DNA of 64,000 bases from Acinetobacter sp. TGL-Y2 (GTDB lineage: Bacteria; Pseudomonadota; Gammaproteobacteria; Pseudomonadales; Moraxellaceae): contig NZ_CP015111.1 of assembly GCF_001612555.1 (NCBI RefSeq), positions 1-64,000 of the forward strand, in the 5' to 3' direction. The notes below the pieces were generated by a model, which was not told where the DNA came from, did not search any database, and saw nothing but the letters and a program-made list of their open reading frames with translations. This document shows, one piece after another, positions 42,574 to 52,463 of the stretch. How positions within the stretch are numbered: position 1 is the first letter of the stretch; each line of letters opens with the position of its first letter. Both the position numbers and the translations under genes were made by a program.

Positions 42574-44661
42574 TTATAGAACAATATCCAAATAATTATT
42601 AGCATTGGTATTCACATCAAAAGTACCATCAATTTCAAAAATAATGCCACGGGCATAATTATCAATAAATCTTGCAGGAATGGCATTAATTAAAGGTCTT
42701 GCTTTGGGCGAGTTAAAGTAAGGCATACGCGGGTCAGCAAACCATATATATATACTATCGTATGGTGAGCGAATACCACGACCCAAACCTTGTTTTAATA
42801 CACGTATACAGAAATTAAGATGCTTTAACCAAATAATATTATCTACTACATGCTGTGGCATATTTTTATTCAACATATATTCACGGGCAACAAAGTCTTC
42901 AAGTTCATTTTTTGGCGCATTCGGTAAACGTGTGATGATTACATTCTTCAAAAACTGAGTATTTTTTTTTGTACGGATGTTTAAGCCATCCCAGCCAGAT
43001 GGGGTAATTAAAATACGCGCTTCACCATTTAGGAAAATTGGTAATATTTCTAAAAGCTTTATTCCCTTTTCCTGAGTGACTGCAGATACTCCCATATTTT
43101 TTAAACATTCACTTAAAAGCCGACTTTCCTCAAATGAATAAGTCAGTACCAATGTTGGCCCTGTTTTAGATGCTTCTACAAGCATCTTAGCTGTATATTC
43201 CAGCCAAATTTGATTAAATCGATTACACCGGTTATCCCTGTCATAACTTGTTGGTACTGAAACCTCTTTACTTGGCAAAATAAATTTCATTTCACCGTAT
43301 GAAGATGGTGACAAACGCATATAACGCGTCACTTCTTCATGCTTAAACCCAAGATCGCCCACTATTGAAACTGCATCTTCATCCAACCGAGCATCAAAAA
43401 TAGTTGCTGATGTGAGTATCGTCCGTGTCGTAAGCTTTCTTACTGTATGTGCGAATAATCGTGATGCAATTGGGTTTACTACGGCCACACTACATGTTCT
43501 GTTGTGGTCGGTGAATACCAGTGCTCGATAGAAAAAAGTGTTCGCTACGGTCCAATGGGAAAGTGTGATCAAGGCCTCTTGCAATTGCTCCATCATTTCA
43601 ACGTGGTTATGACTAAGCGCATTACCCTTTTGAAATGTCTGAAAGTCTTTTTCTAATCGGCGTAGATAAATTTGAATCTGTCGAACGTAATCCACTTGCT
43701 CATTTAGCCAATGCTTATGGCCACCAGAACTAATATAAAAATTATCATTTGCGCCATTACCTTTATCGTATTGAGCAATGACTTCTGACCACGCCCCTAC
43801 AAATGATTTTGCCTCATTAATATAGCTCTCTTTAAGACCGAAGTATTTTGCACGGTTAAATAAATTCAGAATTCCTAGAACTGGCAATTGCTTATTTGAA
43901 CGCTCTGCCATTAACCGATCTAAATGGTGCGCTTCATCTGTGATGACCATATATGCTGATTGTACAAAGTCAGTTACATTGTCATGGCCAATCAACGTTG
44001 CGTGATTCGTCAATAGCAATAATGCATTACTCGAATTATTGATATGAGCCACATAAGCATCGTTGTCTATGTTTCCACTATAGAGTAAACAAATATCGCC
44101 ACTATAAATATGATCAGGAAAAACGTAATAATCTTCAAGCCAATCTAACCATAGTCCAGACCCGCCACGACATGAATTTTCAGCAAATCTTTGAAATTCT
44201 TCCAGCTGCTCTATATACGCTGTATTTGAGCTGTACTTTGATTTCAATCGCTCTACTGTTGCATGTGTTCGCTCCAAAGAGAAAAAGGCTTGTCTACCCA
44301 TTCTATAGCCATATTTAGGTGGCTTAAGCCCTAACGTCTCAACAACCTTTACAGCAAAAGGCATATCTACCAACATAATCTGTTTTTGAAGCAGTCGGGT
44401 AAAGGTAGAAATGATGACTTGTTCTGAATTGGGATGAAGACTAAGAAATATTAAGCACGGAATTATATAACCAATACTCTTACCAACACCTGTTTCAGCT
44501 TCCAAGATTGCAAGCGCCTTTTCTGGCTCCATTAATGCTTGAGCAACTGCCTGTGCATACTGGTACTGTTCTTCCACATAGCGACCACCAAGCTGAACAA
44601 TCACGCCATTGGATTTAAAAGCTTCATCTACCAGATCAAAGATGTCCTGATTATTTATCAT
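42574..44661 (-). CDS. csf4: Csf4/CasDinG-like superfamily 2 helicase, type IV-A CRISPR
   Basis: 695 aa. DinG/XPD architecture: Q-motif region (~27-40), Walker A EAETGVGKS (~54-62), DEAH box TDEAHHLD (242-245), LTSATIFD, and motif VI QGLGRGIRSP near the C-terminus. DinG normally has four Cys for an iron-sulphur cluster. Here only two Cys (164, 191) occur in that region, matching the vestigial cluster domain known for CasDinG. It would unwind target DNA 5'-3' after recruitment by the crRNA complex. Overlaps csf5 by 11 bases. Confidence 0.9.
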   Translation of the reverse strand: MINNQDIFDLVDEAFKSNGVIVQLGGRYVEEQYQYAQAVAQALMEPEKALAILEAETGVGKSIGYIIPCLIFLSLHPNSEQVIISTFTRLLQKQIMLVDMPFAVKVVETLGLKPPKYGYRMGRQAFFSLERTHATVERLKSKYSSNTAYIEQLEEFQRFAENSCRGGSGLWLDWLEDYYVFPDHIYSGDICLLYSGNIDNDAYVAHINNSSNALLLLTNHATLIGHDNVTDFVQSAYMVITDEAHHLDRLMAERSNKQLPVLGILNLFNRAKYFGLKESYINEAKSFVGAWSEVIAQYDKGNGANDNFYISSGGHKHWLNEQVDYVRQIQIYLRRLEKDFQTFQKGNALSHNHVEMMEQLQEALITLSHWTVANTFFYRALVFTDHNRTCSVAVVNPIASRLFAHTVRKLTTRTILTSATIFDARLDEDAVSIVGDLGFKHEEVTRYMRLSPSSYGEMKFILPSKEVSVPTSYDRDNRCNRFNQIWLEYTAKMLVEASKTGPTLVLTYSFEESRLLSECLKNMGVSAVTQEKGIKLLEILPIFLNGEARILITPSGWDGLNIRTKKNTQFLKNVIITRLPNAPKNELEDFVAREYMLNKNMPQHVVDNIIWLKHLNFCIRVLKQGLGRGIRSPYDSIYIWFADPRMPYFNSPKARPLINAIPARFIDNYARGIIFEIDGTFDVNTNANNYLDIVL

Positions 44662-45274
44662 ATTTATTATGAATCCTTAACATGCCAAAACCATAGACGC
44701 GCTGCTTACCTACCCCAAAATTCCATGCTTGATTAAAGAGCGTCAGATCATGAACGTAACCACTATAGATAACCAATACGGACTTTTTAAATACCGTTAG
44801 ATTCTGTCGCTTATGCAATACACGAATATCGTTTCCTCCAAATATTTCATATTGGTATCCACCAGTGTTCAGCCCACAACTCAACGCTGCATCAATAATG
44901 TTTTGCTCAAGTTCCGTTTTAGTATATGGCCGAACATACGATTTTGTACGTGTTGTATTTGATTGTGCTTCGTACTTCAATTTTGGTGGCTTAACAATTT
45001 TATCTGCAGGCAAAATAAGCGAGATGCAAATAGGCTCGTTCACATCAATATTCACTTCCATAGGTTGTATAGAAGGATGATGTATCTTTACACTACTTCT
45101 ACCAATCAAATAATCGCCATTACCATCACTGCCATTCACGTATTGAATTTGTCTATTTTCATTCTGAAATAGATGACTTATTCCATTAATACGCAACCAA
45201 TCAACCAATGTCCTATGTGCATCTTTGTCTGCAGGCACTGGCAGTTTAAACAACCAAGATTCAAGCATTTTCAT
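44651..45274 (-). CDS. csf5: Csf5-like Cas6 crRNA endoribonuclease, type IV-A
   Basis: 207 aa, RAMP fold. N-terminal MLESWLFKLPVP, central NIDVNEPICISLILPAD strand, and the C-terminal Gly-rich loop WNFGVGKQRVYGFGMLRI typical of Cas6e/Csf5. Expected to cut each repeat transcript 3' of the hairpin. Sits between csf1 and csf4 with overlaps on both sides (14 and 11 bases), so the three form one translationally coupled operon. Catalytic residues were not assigned. Confidence 0.82.
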   Translation of the reverse strand: MKMLESWLFKLPVPADKDAHRTLVDWLRINGISHLFQNENRQIQYVNGSDGNGDYLIGRSSVKIHHPSIQPMEVNIDVNEPICISLILPADKIVKPPKLKYEAQSNTTRTKSYVRPYTKTELEQNIIDAALSCGLNTGGYQYEIFGGNDIRVLHKRQNLTVFKKSVLVIYSGYVHDLTLFNQAWNFGVGKQRVYGFGMLRIHNKYDK

Positions 45275-45983
45275 TAAGCACCTTTAGAAATAGTTTAATC
45301 ATGTACGATTTAGCATGAACATTTATGTTTAATAGTTCACTTAGACTGGTCATAAGCAAATAATTATCTGCGATAAATGCTCTGACCGGATGTTCATGCA
45401 CTCTGCCATGAGTTACGTCCAGAATGATCTGTAAGGCTCTTTGCATCGCCGTGTTCGTGTTTAACTTCGCTAAAGCATTCAATTCTGACCATACGTGAAT
45501 TGGTAGATGGTATAGCCCCTTAGACGTAGTGATAGATAGTAACTTTGAATCCGAAACCAAAAGGTTTCCTGCATATTCTTCTAATCTTAATGATGGCTTA
45601 AAAACCACTGCCTCTATTGGATTATATAATAGCTTTATAATATACCAATCAATTTCATATACCAAAAATCTAACACAACTATTTTTGGGTATTTTTGTTT
45701 CATATCCAGAAGAAATAACCAAGGTAATGAGCTTTTCCTCAATAATCATTAATGAACCAATAAAACTAATTGGGCTATGCGCTCGGCTCCCTGTCAAAAA
45801 TCCAAATTCTTTTTCATTTTGGGTACTTAACCAACTACAAACGGAGCATTTATCATCTTTTCTTGATGAGAAAATAACATCTGAGCCTACACGCATACAT
45901 GTGTAGCATTGTTTCTGGTTGTCGCTATACATCTCATCTGCACATGTTTTCGCATGACCTAGAATGTACTCGTATGCACTCAT
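45261..45983 (-). CDS. csf1: Csf1-like large-subunit analogue with zinc ribbon, type IV CRISPR
   Basis: About 240 aa. Zinc-ribbon pair CYTC (26, 29) and CSVC (46, 49) near the N-terminus as in Csf1, followed by FLTGSRAHSPISFIGSLM and an alpha/beta body. Takes the Cas8-like position near the crRNA 5' end and probably senses the PAM. ATG 45983 has GGAG seven bases upstream and is preferred over ATG 46001. First gene of csf1-csf5-csf4; divergent from the 46123 gene across a 120-base promoter region. Confidence 0.82.
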   Translation of the reverse strand: MSAYEYILGHAKTCADEMYSDNQKQCYTCMRVGSDVIFSSRKDDKCSVCSWLSTQNEKEFGFLTGSRAHSPISFIGSLMIIEEKLITLVISSGYETKIPKNSCVRFLVYEIDWYIIKLLYNPIEAVVFKPSLRLEEYAGNLLVSDSKLLSITTSKGLYHLPIHVWSELNALAKLNTNTAMQRALQIILDVTHGRVHEHPVRAFIADNYLLMTSLSELLNINVHAKSYMIKLFLKVLNENA

Positions 45984-46122
45984 ATAAATACTCCAATCCA
46001 TTCATAAACATTATACAAAATAATCAATTTAAATATAATAATAATCTTTCTATTATTATATAATCATAATTATCAGCAACGTTAATTAAATATGCATTCG
46101 GTCTAGATCGCATGGGGTTATT

Positions 46123-47385
46123 ATGAATAATAGTTTTTTCAATGAACTTAAGTCTACAGCTCAATCAAACCAGAACCCTAATCGTGATTCTCAAGTCCGT
46201 GCAATTTATATGAAAGTGGATGAAATAAAGGCAGAACAAGACGATCACTATGCTTATGGAATAGATTTAATCAGTAAACAAAGCATTCGTGTTCGCTTGA
46301 GTACAATTGAAGAATCAGCAAATGATATGATTGCTTTGGGCAAATCTAAAAATATCAATGAAGCGATTAATAAAGTAACGAATATCTACACTGGACGAAA
46401 TGCTCGTCAAACACTTCAACGTAAACGCGATAAACACCATACCTCATACCTTTTCTTTGATCGCTGCTACTCTATCGATGGTAATTTTATCCCTACATAC
46501 CGCGCTCATTGGTCTAATAGCATGTCTCAACAGCAGGATGTAGAAATGGTTACAGGCATGATGAATATTCAATATCGTGAAAAACGTCAGGTTGGTAACA
46601 AAGTTGAGAAAACAAGAGCTTGGGTCCAAGCAATTGAGTTTTCAAAGTACTTTGAAATTGGCAATATTGAAACTAATTATAAAATGCTTGATTTTGCCTT
46701 ACGAAACCGTAATAAAACAGCCATTCGGGAAGGCAACTTTGTTGCCGAAATTGAATCTGATAACGGGCCTGTTATGTCGTTTAATATTTTCCAGCGATAT
46801 GCGGAAGCTTCCGGCACTGACTTTGATGGGAACGCAATTAAATATTTAACCCCTCAAGATTCTCAAACCAGTCTTGAATATTTCTTTAAAGAAGAAACTG
46901 GTCCCGCAAACAGCTTTTTAGTCACTAAAGATGTTGCCCGTGTTGTTCTTGATGTATTTTGTGGAATGAACATTGATACCAATGCTTTTGCATCACATGA
47001 CCCAGCTTATATTTCAAAACTAAATTCACTCAAGCAATCTTTAGTATCCGGAGAATACAGGGTTCGTGTTTTTGGCATGAGAATTTATCGTTTTGGTCCA
47101 GAAACTTTATTGCGCCTTGCCCCTACAGGTAGCTTCAATCCAATTAAAACTTATAGCAAACAACAATTAGATCAACAAAATCAGCCAACTGGCAGTATTT
47201 TGCAAATGTTTTTACCTACTATCCTTCTTTTACATAAAACCCAAAATGATCGCCGTTATATTGCCTTTAACAACAGAATTCACTATGACATTAAAGGTGA
47301 AGGTGCTCCACGCGAATTGAATCAAGTTAATGCCGATATTGATGGGTATAATTTGAAAACGTTCACCCCTCAACATTTAAGTTAG
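46123..47385 (+). CDS. Conserved-looking plasmid protein, unknown function
   Basis: 420 aa, soluble. Charged N-terminus (ELKSTAQSNQNPNRDSQVRA), then an alpha/beta body with blocks such as RNARQTLQRKRDKHHTSYLF, YREKRQVGNKVEKTRAW and YRVRVFGMRIYRFGPETLLR. No recognised domain, membrane helix or catalytic motif. GGGG precedes the ATG. Divergent from csf1, sharing a short promoter region, but with no evidence of a CRISPR role. Confidence 0.65.
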   Translation: MNNSFFNELKSTAQSNQNPNRDSQVRAIYMKVDEIKAEQDDHYAYGIDLISKQSIRVRLSTIEESANDMIALGKSKNINEAINKVTNIYTGRNARQTLQRKRDKHHTSYLFFDRCYSIDGNFIPTYRAHWSNSMSQQQDVEMVTGMMNIQYREKRQVGNKVEKTRAWVQAIEFSKYFEIGNIETNYKMLDFALRNRNKTAIREGNFVAEIESDNGPVMSFNIFQRYAEASGTDFDGNAIKYLTPQDSQTSLEYFFKEETGPANSFLVTKDVARVVLDVFCGMNIDTNAFASHDPAYISKLNSLKQSLVSGEYRVRVFGMRIYRFGPETLLRLAPTGSFNPIKTYSKQQLDQQNQPTGSILQMFLPTILLLHKTQNDRRYIAFNNRIHYDIKGEGAPRELNQVNADIDGYNLKTFTPQHLS

Positions 47386-47441
47386 AGACTTTGCAATTTT
47401 CGCCGTGAAATTGGCTAGTGAGATGGGGTAAAACCCACCTC

Positions 47442-47819
47442 ATGTCAATTTTTGAAATTAAGGCTATAAGGAATGTCGTGTTGAATATACCAATGAATTT
47501 TAGTATACGTGTCATCCAAGATTTAGGTGGCTATGAAAAAGTCAAAAACATCTTAACCAATCCTTTTTCTTTCTTTTTTCACAATACAAAGGAATTAAAA
47601 AAGCACCTTAATGAGTACAAAAAAATATACAAAATATATGAACCACACGACAAAGTGATTCTAGATATAGTTGAAGACAAAAACATATATGAAATTGATT
47701 ATGAATTTAAAAGATCATGTGGTTTTATGATGAAATGTGGCAAAGCTGTATCTTACTCTCTCATATTAAGACATGCTGAAAAAGCTGAAATTCAGGTAGG
47801 CTATCAACTAGATGAATGA
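47442..47819 (+). CDS. Hypothetical protein
   Basis: Up to 125 aa from ATG 47442. AAGGA five bases before a GTG at 47478 makes that an equally good start (~113 aa). Soluble, Lys-rich helices (ELKKHLNEYKKIYKIYEPHD) and a Cys pair (RSCGFMMKCGKAVSYS). No family recognised. A CGCCGTG motif lies in the gap to the preceding gene. Confidence 0.5.
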   Translation: MSIFEIKAIRNVVLNIPMNFSIRVIQDLGGYEKVKNILTNPFSFFFHNTKELKKHLNEYKKIYKIYEPHDKVILDIVEDKNIYEIDYEFKRSCGFMMKCGKAVSYSLILRHAEKAEIQVGYQLDE

Positions 47820-48053
47820 GGTTTTTATAAATAATATTCATCGTAAAGCCAAAATAAAAATATTTCAAATTATTACTTTAATCAATTACATAAAACATAA
47901 GCTCAAAACAATAGACTAACATTCTACTTATAAAAATTAATTTCAATTCAAAAAATATTATATGACATTATAAAAAAAATAAAATCCTTTAACGTTTTTA
48001 CAAATAATTAGTTTAAAATTAAATAATACTGATGTAGAGAGGATTAAGAATAG

Positions 48054-48698
48054 ATGCCCCTAACCCCTGAAAAACAAAAAAAGGTGATATACACCTTAAC
48101 CCTGTTTATCATGGTTATGGTGTTAATTCCGACTGTTAGTTACCTTAACAGTCACTACGATATGCGAGACCCTGAAAATTTACTACTTGTTGTATTACCA
48201 ACAGCTTTTACGTGCTTTGGACTACACCAAGCAATGATTTTCTTACTTCTAAAAATTTCACAAAAAAATACTCTGTGCCAAGAAAATTTAAAATTCGCAG
48301 CAACACTTGTTTTTTTTAAAGCCAAAAATATCAATTTCAAACTAAAACAAATAATTTCAGAGGAAGGTGAAGCTCACTTTACATACAAGTCTGAACGTAT
48401 TCCATTTAATTTGATCAGGCAACGTATTCTGTTTTCGTTGGTATCAATCCTAGAAACAAAAGATGTTGTGTTATCCAAAGATACGATTGAAAGTATTCAG
48501 AATGAATGGATAAGCTTTATAGAACTTGAATTATCTCAAGAAGAAACTGACAAACTTTGGAAAGATGAAATAAATCTAATTTCAGATTTAGTAAAACAAA
48601 ATCACGCACAAATATCTAAAATAGCCAAAGAATTAAATGGAAATGCAGAACAAGAAAACTTACTTGCTATTCTAGATACAGTGAAATCAATGATTTAA
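48054..48698 (+). CDS. Membrane protein with long cytoplasmic domain
   Basis: 214 aa. Two N-terminal helices (~12-29 and ~45-65) then a ~145-residue charged helical domain. AGGA about ten bases before ATG. No known family. Single gene; the 47820-48053 gap upstream is AT-rich with nothing recognisable. Confidence 0.6.
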   Translation: MPLTPEKQKKVIYTLTLFIMVMVLIPTVSYLNSHYDMRDPENLLLVVLPTAFTCFGLHQAMIFLLLKISQKNTLCQENLKFAATLVFFKAKNINFKLKQIISEEGEAHFTYKSERIPFNLIRQRILFSLVSILETKDVVLSKDTIESIQNEWISFIELELSQEETDKLWKDEINLISDLVKQNHAQISKIAKELNGNAEQENLLAILDTVKSMI

Positions 48699-48780
48699 AA
48701 CGTATTGTCTAGTAAATATAAAATTAAGTTGATCTTATGATATTGCTTAAATAATTAAATATTCCAATAAAATCAGAATC

Positions 48781-48809
48781 AAAAAAAGCAGCCTCTGAGC
48801 TGCTTTTTT
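48781..48809. terminator. Bidirectional terminator between convergent genes
   Basis: AAAAGCAGC/GCTGCTTTT hairpin with A-run on one side and T-run on the other, between the stops at 48698 and 48822. Confidence 0.85.
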
Positions 48810-48821
48810 ATGATTTAAAAA

Positions 48822-49863
48822 TCAGCCATACATTACTTTCTTAGCAAATTTATCAAGGTAGTGATAGTTCGTAAAACCACCATCACCTTCTACTAAAAAG
48901 TCTGAAAAAATAGATACACTATTAACAAATGCAGCACCAATTAAAATAGAATATTCACCATCTCGATATACGGAAAAACTCAGTGCATTGCTTTCATCGC
49001 AGCCCAATTCCTCTCCGATGAATAAAACACAATTTTCCCATAGTGACTTTTTTGCATCATCCATTTCAGAATGTTTGCTTAAGCGATTAATACCCATATC
49101 TGATAATCGAACAAAATTCTGAATTATCTCAAGCTTTCGAATATCATAAATTGAATTTGATACATCGTTCGCTAATTCTTCTGGGCTACTTTGATTTTTA
49201 ATCCGCCAATCAATACAGTTATCAATCACACTATATTTGATAGCTAAAATCAAATCATGATGATTGTTTTGATAATGCTGCTGTTGAAAATGTGAAAATA
49301 ACCGAGTCATATAAGATGTATTTTTTGTACATTCTTTGCGACCAATATGCATGAACGTCTTATAGAGCAAGTCAATGTTTGTGAAATTGATTGAATGAGC
49401 AGAGCTTGAGAATAGTTTAAGCCACATACAGAATTTTTCTACACTGCGCTCAGAAACAAATAAAGATACACTTTTAACATCTAAATTCATGAAGAATTTA
49501 ATATCATAATTTGAGAAACACACTTCCTCGCTTATCAGATCAAGAATAAAAGCTGTAAATTCTTTAGTGTTAGAAAACTCTATACGCTGTACTTTTTCAA
49601 TAAAAACTTCGGCATTTAAAACTGCGAAGATTGCAAAATGGTTTGGAAGAAATTCGTTAAAAGTATCAAATGCGACCGTATGCTTACCCAAATTTATGAC
49701 ATTACTTAGCTGAACAGTCCCATTTAGTTGTGCAATAACCTTTTTCGCATTTTCACTTGGGATTGCATCATTAAACCAACTATGCAGTCGGGTAACAAAA
49801 ATTAATTTGTCTTCGAAATTATTACCACTTACGTTTTGCTTCATATAGTTGAGTAGCTTAAGT
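48822..49863 (-). pseudogene. C-terminal part of a gene split by the IS3-family element
   Basis: The frame ending at 48822 is open up to the IS edge at 49863; the first Met is at 49844 (340 aa). Removing the IS and one target copy joins SEL of the right-hand fragment in frame to KLLNYMKQNVSGNN here. The intact protein would be about 468 aa: soluble, rich in Phe and Ser, with no recognised domain. The ORF may still be translated from ATG 49844, but no ribosome site is present. Confidence 0.65.
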
Positions 49864-49935
49864 TGGTAATCGCCCCTAAAAATAAAAGGATCTAAAAGTA
49901 GAATTTTCTCTTAAGATACAAGCAGGAGATTCTGC

Positions 49936-50202
49936 ATGAAAACATCTAAATTTACTGACAGTCAGATCATGTCTATTTTGAAACAGGCGGAATCTGGTAC
50001 ACCTGTAGCTACTCTTTGCCGTGAACATGGTATGAGCAATGCTACATTCTATAAATGGCGTGCCAAATATGGCGGTATGGATACGTCATTAATGGTTCGA
50101 CTCAGAGAGTTGGAAGCAGAAAATACCAGACTGAAAAAAATGTATGCTGAAGAACGATTAAAGGCAGAGATTATTCAGGAAGCAATGTCAAAAAAGTGGT
50201 GA
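49936..50202 (+). CDS. IS3-family transposase OrfA
   Basis: 88 aa. Helix-turn-helix ([40 protein letters not shown]) that binds the IS ends, followed by a leucine-zipper coiled coil ([20 protein letters not shown]). Overlaps OrfB by seven bases. A_AAA_AAG at 50190-50196 in the OrfA frame is a classical -1 slippery heptamer, so the active OrfAB fusion is expected by programmed frameshifting. Confidence 0.93.
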   Translation: MKTSKFTDSQIMSILKQAESGTPVATLCREHGMSNATFYKWRAKYGGMDTSLMVRLRELEAENTRLKKMYAEERLKAEIIQEAMSKKW

Positions 50203-51011
50203 AGCCATCTTGCCGACGTCAGATGGCTCAACAAGCCGTTGCCCAGCATAAGGTTAGTATTCGTTTAGCTTGCTCTGCATTTGGCATTAGTGAAACCTGC
50301 TACCGTTATCAGGCTAAACTTAGCGATGAAAATGCATTAATTGCTGAACAGCTCATTAAACTCACTGAGGAAAATTCCGATTGGGGATTTGGTCTGTGCT
50401 TCTCATATTTACGACATGTTGAGAATTACTGCTGGAATCACAAGCGGGTTTACCGCATTTACTGTGAGTTAGCACTGAATCTACGTATTAAACCGAGAAG
50501 AAGATTAAAACGGCATGCACCAGAACCACTGAAAGAACCTATCAAAGAAAATCAGGTTTGGTCACTGGATTTTATGCATGATCAACTTTCTGATGGCCGA
50601 AAGTTTCGATTGTTCAATGTAATTGATGATTATCGTCGTGAAGGACTAACCATTGAAGCAGGATTCTCATTACCTACAACTCGAGTAATTCGAACTCTTA
50701 ATCAGTTATTGGAATGGAGAGAAAAGCCATTAGTTATTCGGTGTGACAATGGACCCGAGTTTATTAGTCACGAATTTGTGCGCTGGGCGACTGAGCATGG
50801 TATTCGTATTGAATACATTCAACCGGGTAAGCCACAGCAGAATGCGTATATTGAACGATATAATCGAACTATACGTTATAGTTGGCTGAGCAAGCATTTG
50901 TTTGATACGTTAGAAGAGGTTCAGGATTATGCAACTGATTGGTTGTGGCATTACAATCATGAAAGACCACACCAAGCTAATAAAGGAAGACCACCTTTGA
51001 TGGCTGCTTAA
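50196..51011 (+). CDS. IS3-family transposase OrfB (DDE integrase domain)
   Basis: 271 aa in the -1 frame relative to OrfA. rve integrase core with the three acidic residues in [20 protein letters not shown] and [11 protein letters not shown], and the typical end [16 protein letters not shown]. Made mainly as an OrfAB fusion by -1 frameshifting. No inactivating change seen, so the element is probably active or recently so. Confidence 0.93.
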   Translation: MVKPSCRRQMAQQAVAQHKVSIRLACSAFGISETCYRYQAKLSDENALIAEQLIKLTEENSDWGFGLCFSYLRHVENYCWNHKRVYRIYCELALNLRIKPRRRLKRHAPEPLKEPIKENQVWSLDFMHDQLSDGRKFRLFNVIDDYRREGLTIEAGFSLPTTRVIRTLNQLLEWREKPLVIRCDNGPEFISHEFVRWATEHGIRIEYIQPGKPQQNAYIERYNRTIRYSWLSKHLFDTLEEVQDYATDWLWHYNHERPHQANKGRPPLMAA

Positions 51012-51051
51012 CCTCTACTTTTAACTTCGGTTATTTATGGGAGGATTACCA

Positions 51052-51415
51052 GTTCACTAACTTTACTTAACTTTCTAGCGTACTTAACAAAATAAAGCTG
51101 TCTAATGGTATTAATTACTGCAGTATAAAAACCATCAAACCACTGTTCGATTTTAGATTCAAAAATACTTAAGTCACATAAGTAGTTATTAGACATAGAC
51201 ATACCAATCATGCCTTTTTCAATATTAAGCATAATTGAGCAATTGGTGAAATCTTTCTTTACCCAGATACTATTTTCATTTTTTTCAAAAATGGAAATTT
51301 GGCCACGTTTGTTTTTACTGTATTTCCAAAGGCCCATTACAACTATTTCACTTGTATCGCCTGAAAAATCAATAAACTTTTTGACATCAAGATTTTCGCA
51401 AAATGGAATAATCAT
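51052..51415 (-). pseudogene. N-terminal part of the gene split by the IS3-family element
   Basis: 121 codons from ATG 51415 to the IS edge. The frame then runs into the IS end and stops at 51035, adding only VILP-type residues. Joined to 48822-49863 it restores one ~468-aa frame. Begins three bases after the stop of the 51418-51759 gene, so it was the last gene of the operon headed by the AcrVA2-like gene. No recognised family (FDFSGDTSE-like acidic start). Confidence 0.65.
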
Positions 51416-51417
51416 TA

Positions 51418-51759
51418 TCAGATACCCTCTACCATTTTCTTAATTTGCATTTCTTGATTTGCGCTGTTAATTATAGAGTTTTTTTCAGCTTCTGTTAGTG
51501 ACTTATCTTTACGAATTTCATTAAAATCCACATCTAAATTTGAATTTCTTGTGCTGGCATACTTATTGATTTTATACATATATTTATTGTAAGCGCTCAT
51601 CTTTTCCACTTGCTCTTTTTCATAGGAATTGACATTACTAGCCAGATTAGTCAATGTTCGATTAAATTCTGATTTATTTTGTGCTGGTTGAGCGAAAACA
51701 CTCGATGATAGCGAAACGCAAAAAAATAGGGTTAATTTCGACAGATTTGGTTGATTCAT
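51418..51759 (-). CDS. Small exported protein
   Basis: 113 aa from ATG 51759, which has AAAGGTG nine bases upstream. Signal peptide (LTLFFCVSLSSSVFAQ, cleavage after FA), then a charged helical mature part (VEKMSAYNKYMYKINKYAST). Periplasmic. Third gene of the 53255 to 48822 minus-strand operon. No known family. Confidence 0.6.
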   Translation of the reverse strand: MNQPNLSKLTLFFCVSLSSSVFAQPAQNKSEFNRTLTNLASNVNSYEKEQVEKMSAYNKYMYKINKYASTRNSNLDVDFNEIRKDKSLTEAEKNSIINSANQEMQIKKMVEGI

Positions 51760-51785
51760 TATGAACAGCACCTTTCCACTCAATT

Positions 51786-52451
51786 TTAATTCACTGATAA
51801 ATTTGGCAAACCATCGATATTAAATGAATAAATACCAATGCCATTTTTCTTATCAACAACCACATCAGCTGTGACTCTCAGTTTACTCTCTATGTAGTAG
51901 TCAACTTTCTTGCCTGCAGTAATCCCGGCCAATTCCTCCATTTGCACATCAGACATTATATAATTAAGTTCTGGAAACAGTTGGTTTAGAATTACGGCAG
52001 AATATACTGCCCAAGATTTTCTTGCTGCGATATTTTCCGCATCATTTGGATTACCATCTATTCTTAATTTTAAATTAAAGTGAGTCGCTTTTTCGGGGAA
52101 TCCTGATGCCACATATTGTACTGTTTTTTCCCCTTTAGTGCTTGGAATTTGAATAGCCTGAGATTGGCAAGCGTAAATATTTGAATTTTCATCTTTTTTG
52201 GCATAATTAATACCAACCAAACCAAGATTTTGAAGCGCGCCACAAGCATCAGCAGGCACAACACCCCAAGTTCCATCTGATTCACGCTTGATTACCTTTT
52301 TTACTTTTTGGTTTTCAACCTTCGCTGTCTGAACAGAATATGCTTCATGAAAGCAAAATGCACTAACCCCAACAACACTTGTTACTAAGATTGCGATCAA
52401 TCCTTTTTGCCAAGTTTTGATTTTTTGATTCTCGGTCACAACTTCATTCAT
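51786..52451 (-). CDS. Membrane-anchored hypothetical protein
   Basis: 221 aa. N-terminal helix (GLIAILVTSVVGVSAFCF), then a ~180-residue extracytoplasmic domain with GTWGVVPADACGALQNLGLV and a two-Cys pattern (ADACG, IYACQS). AGGAAG upstream of ATG. Between the AcrVA2-like gene (12 bases away) and the small exported protein gene. No known family. Confidence 0.6.
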   Translation of the reverse strand: MNEVVTENQKIKTWQKGLIAILVTSVVGVSAFCFHEAYSVQTAKVENQKVKKVIKRESDGTWGVVPADACGALQNLGLVGINYAKKDENSNIYACQSQAIQIPSTKGEKTVQYVASGFPEKATHFNLKLRIDGNPNDAENIAARKSWAVYSAVILNQLFPELNYIMSDVQMEELAGITAGKKVDYYIESKLRVTADVVVDKKNGIGIYSFNIDGLPNLSVN

Positions 52452-52463
52452 AACTTATGCTTC

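Larger units (their letters stand above)
49864..51051 (+). mobile_element. IS3-family insertion sequence
   Basis: Terminal inverted repeats TGGTAATCGCCCCTAAAAA at the left, and TGGTAATCCTCCCATAAAT (complement of the right end); both contain CTAAAAGTAGA/TTAAAAGTAGA about 30 bases in. Flanks share GT (or AGT if the last A is counted as target), a short duplication. Two overlapping transposase frames linked by an A6G slippery site. The insertion splits a minus-strand gene cleanly. Confidence 0.92.

Noticed and set aside
46103..46116. ATCGCATGGGG upstream of the 46123 gene as a solitary repeat
   Set aside because: Only one stem arm matches and the loop and tail differ; more likely ribosome-site and promoter sequence.
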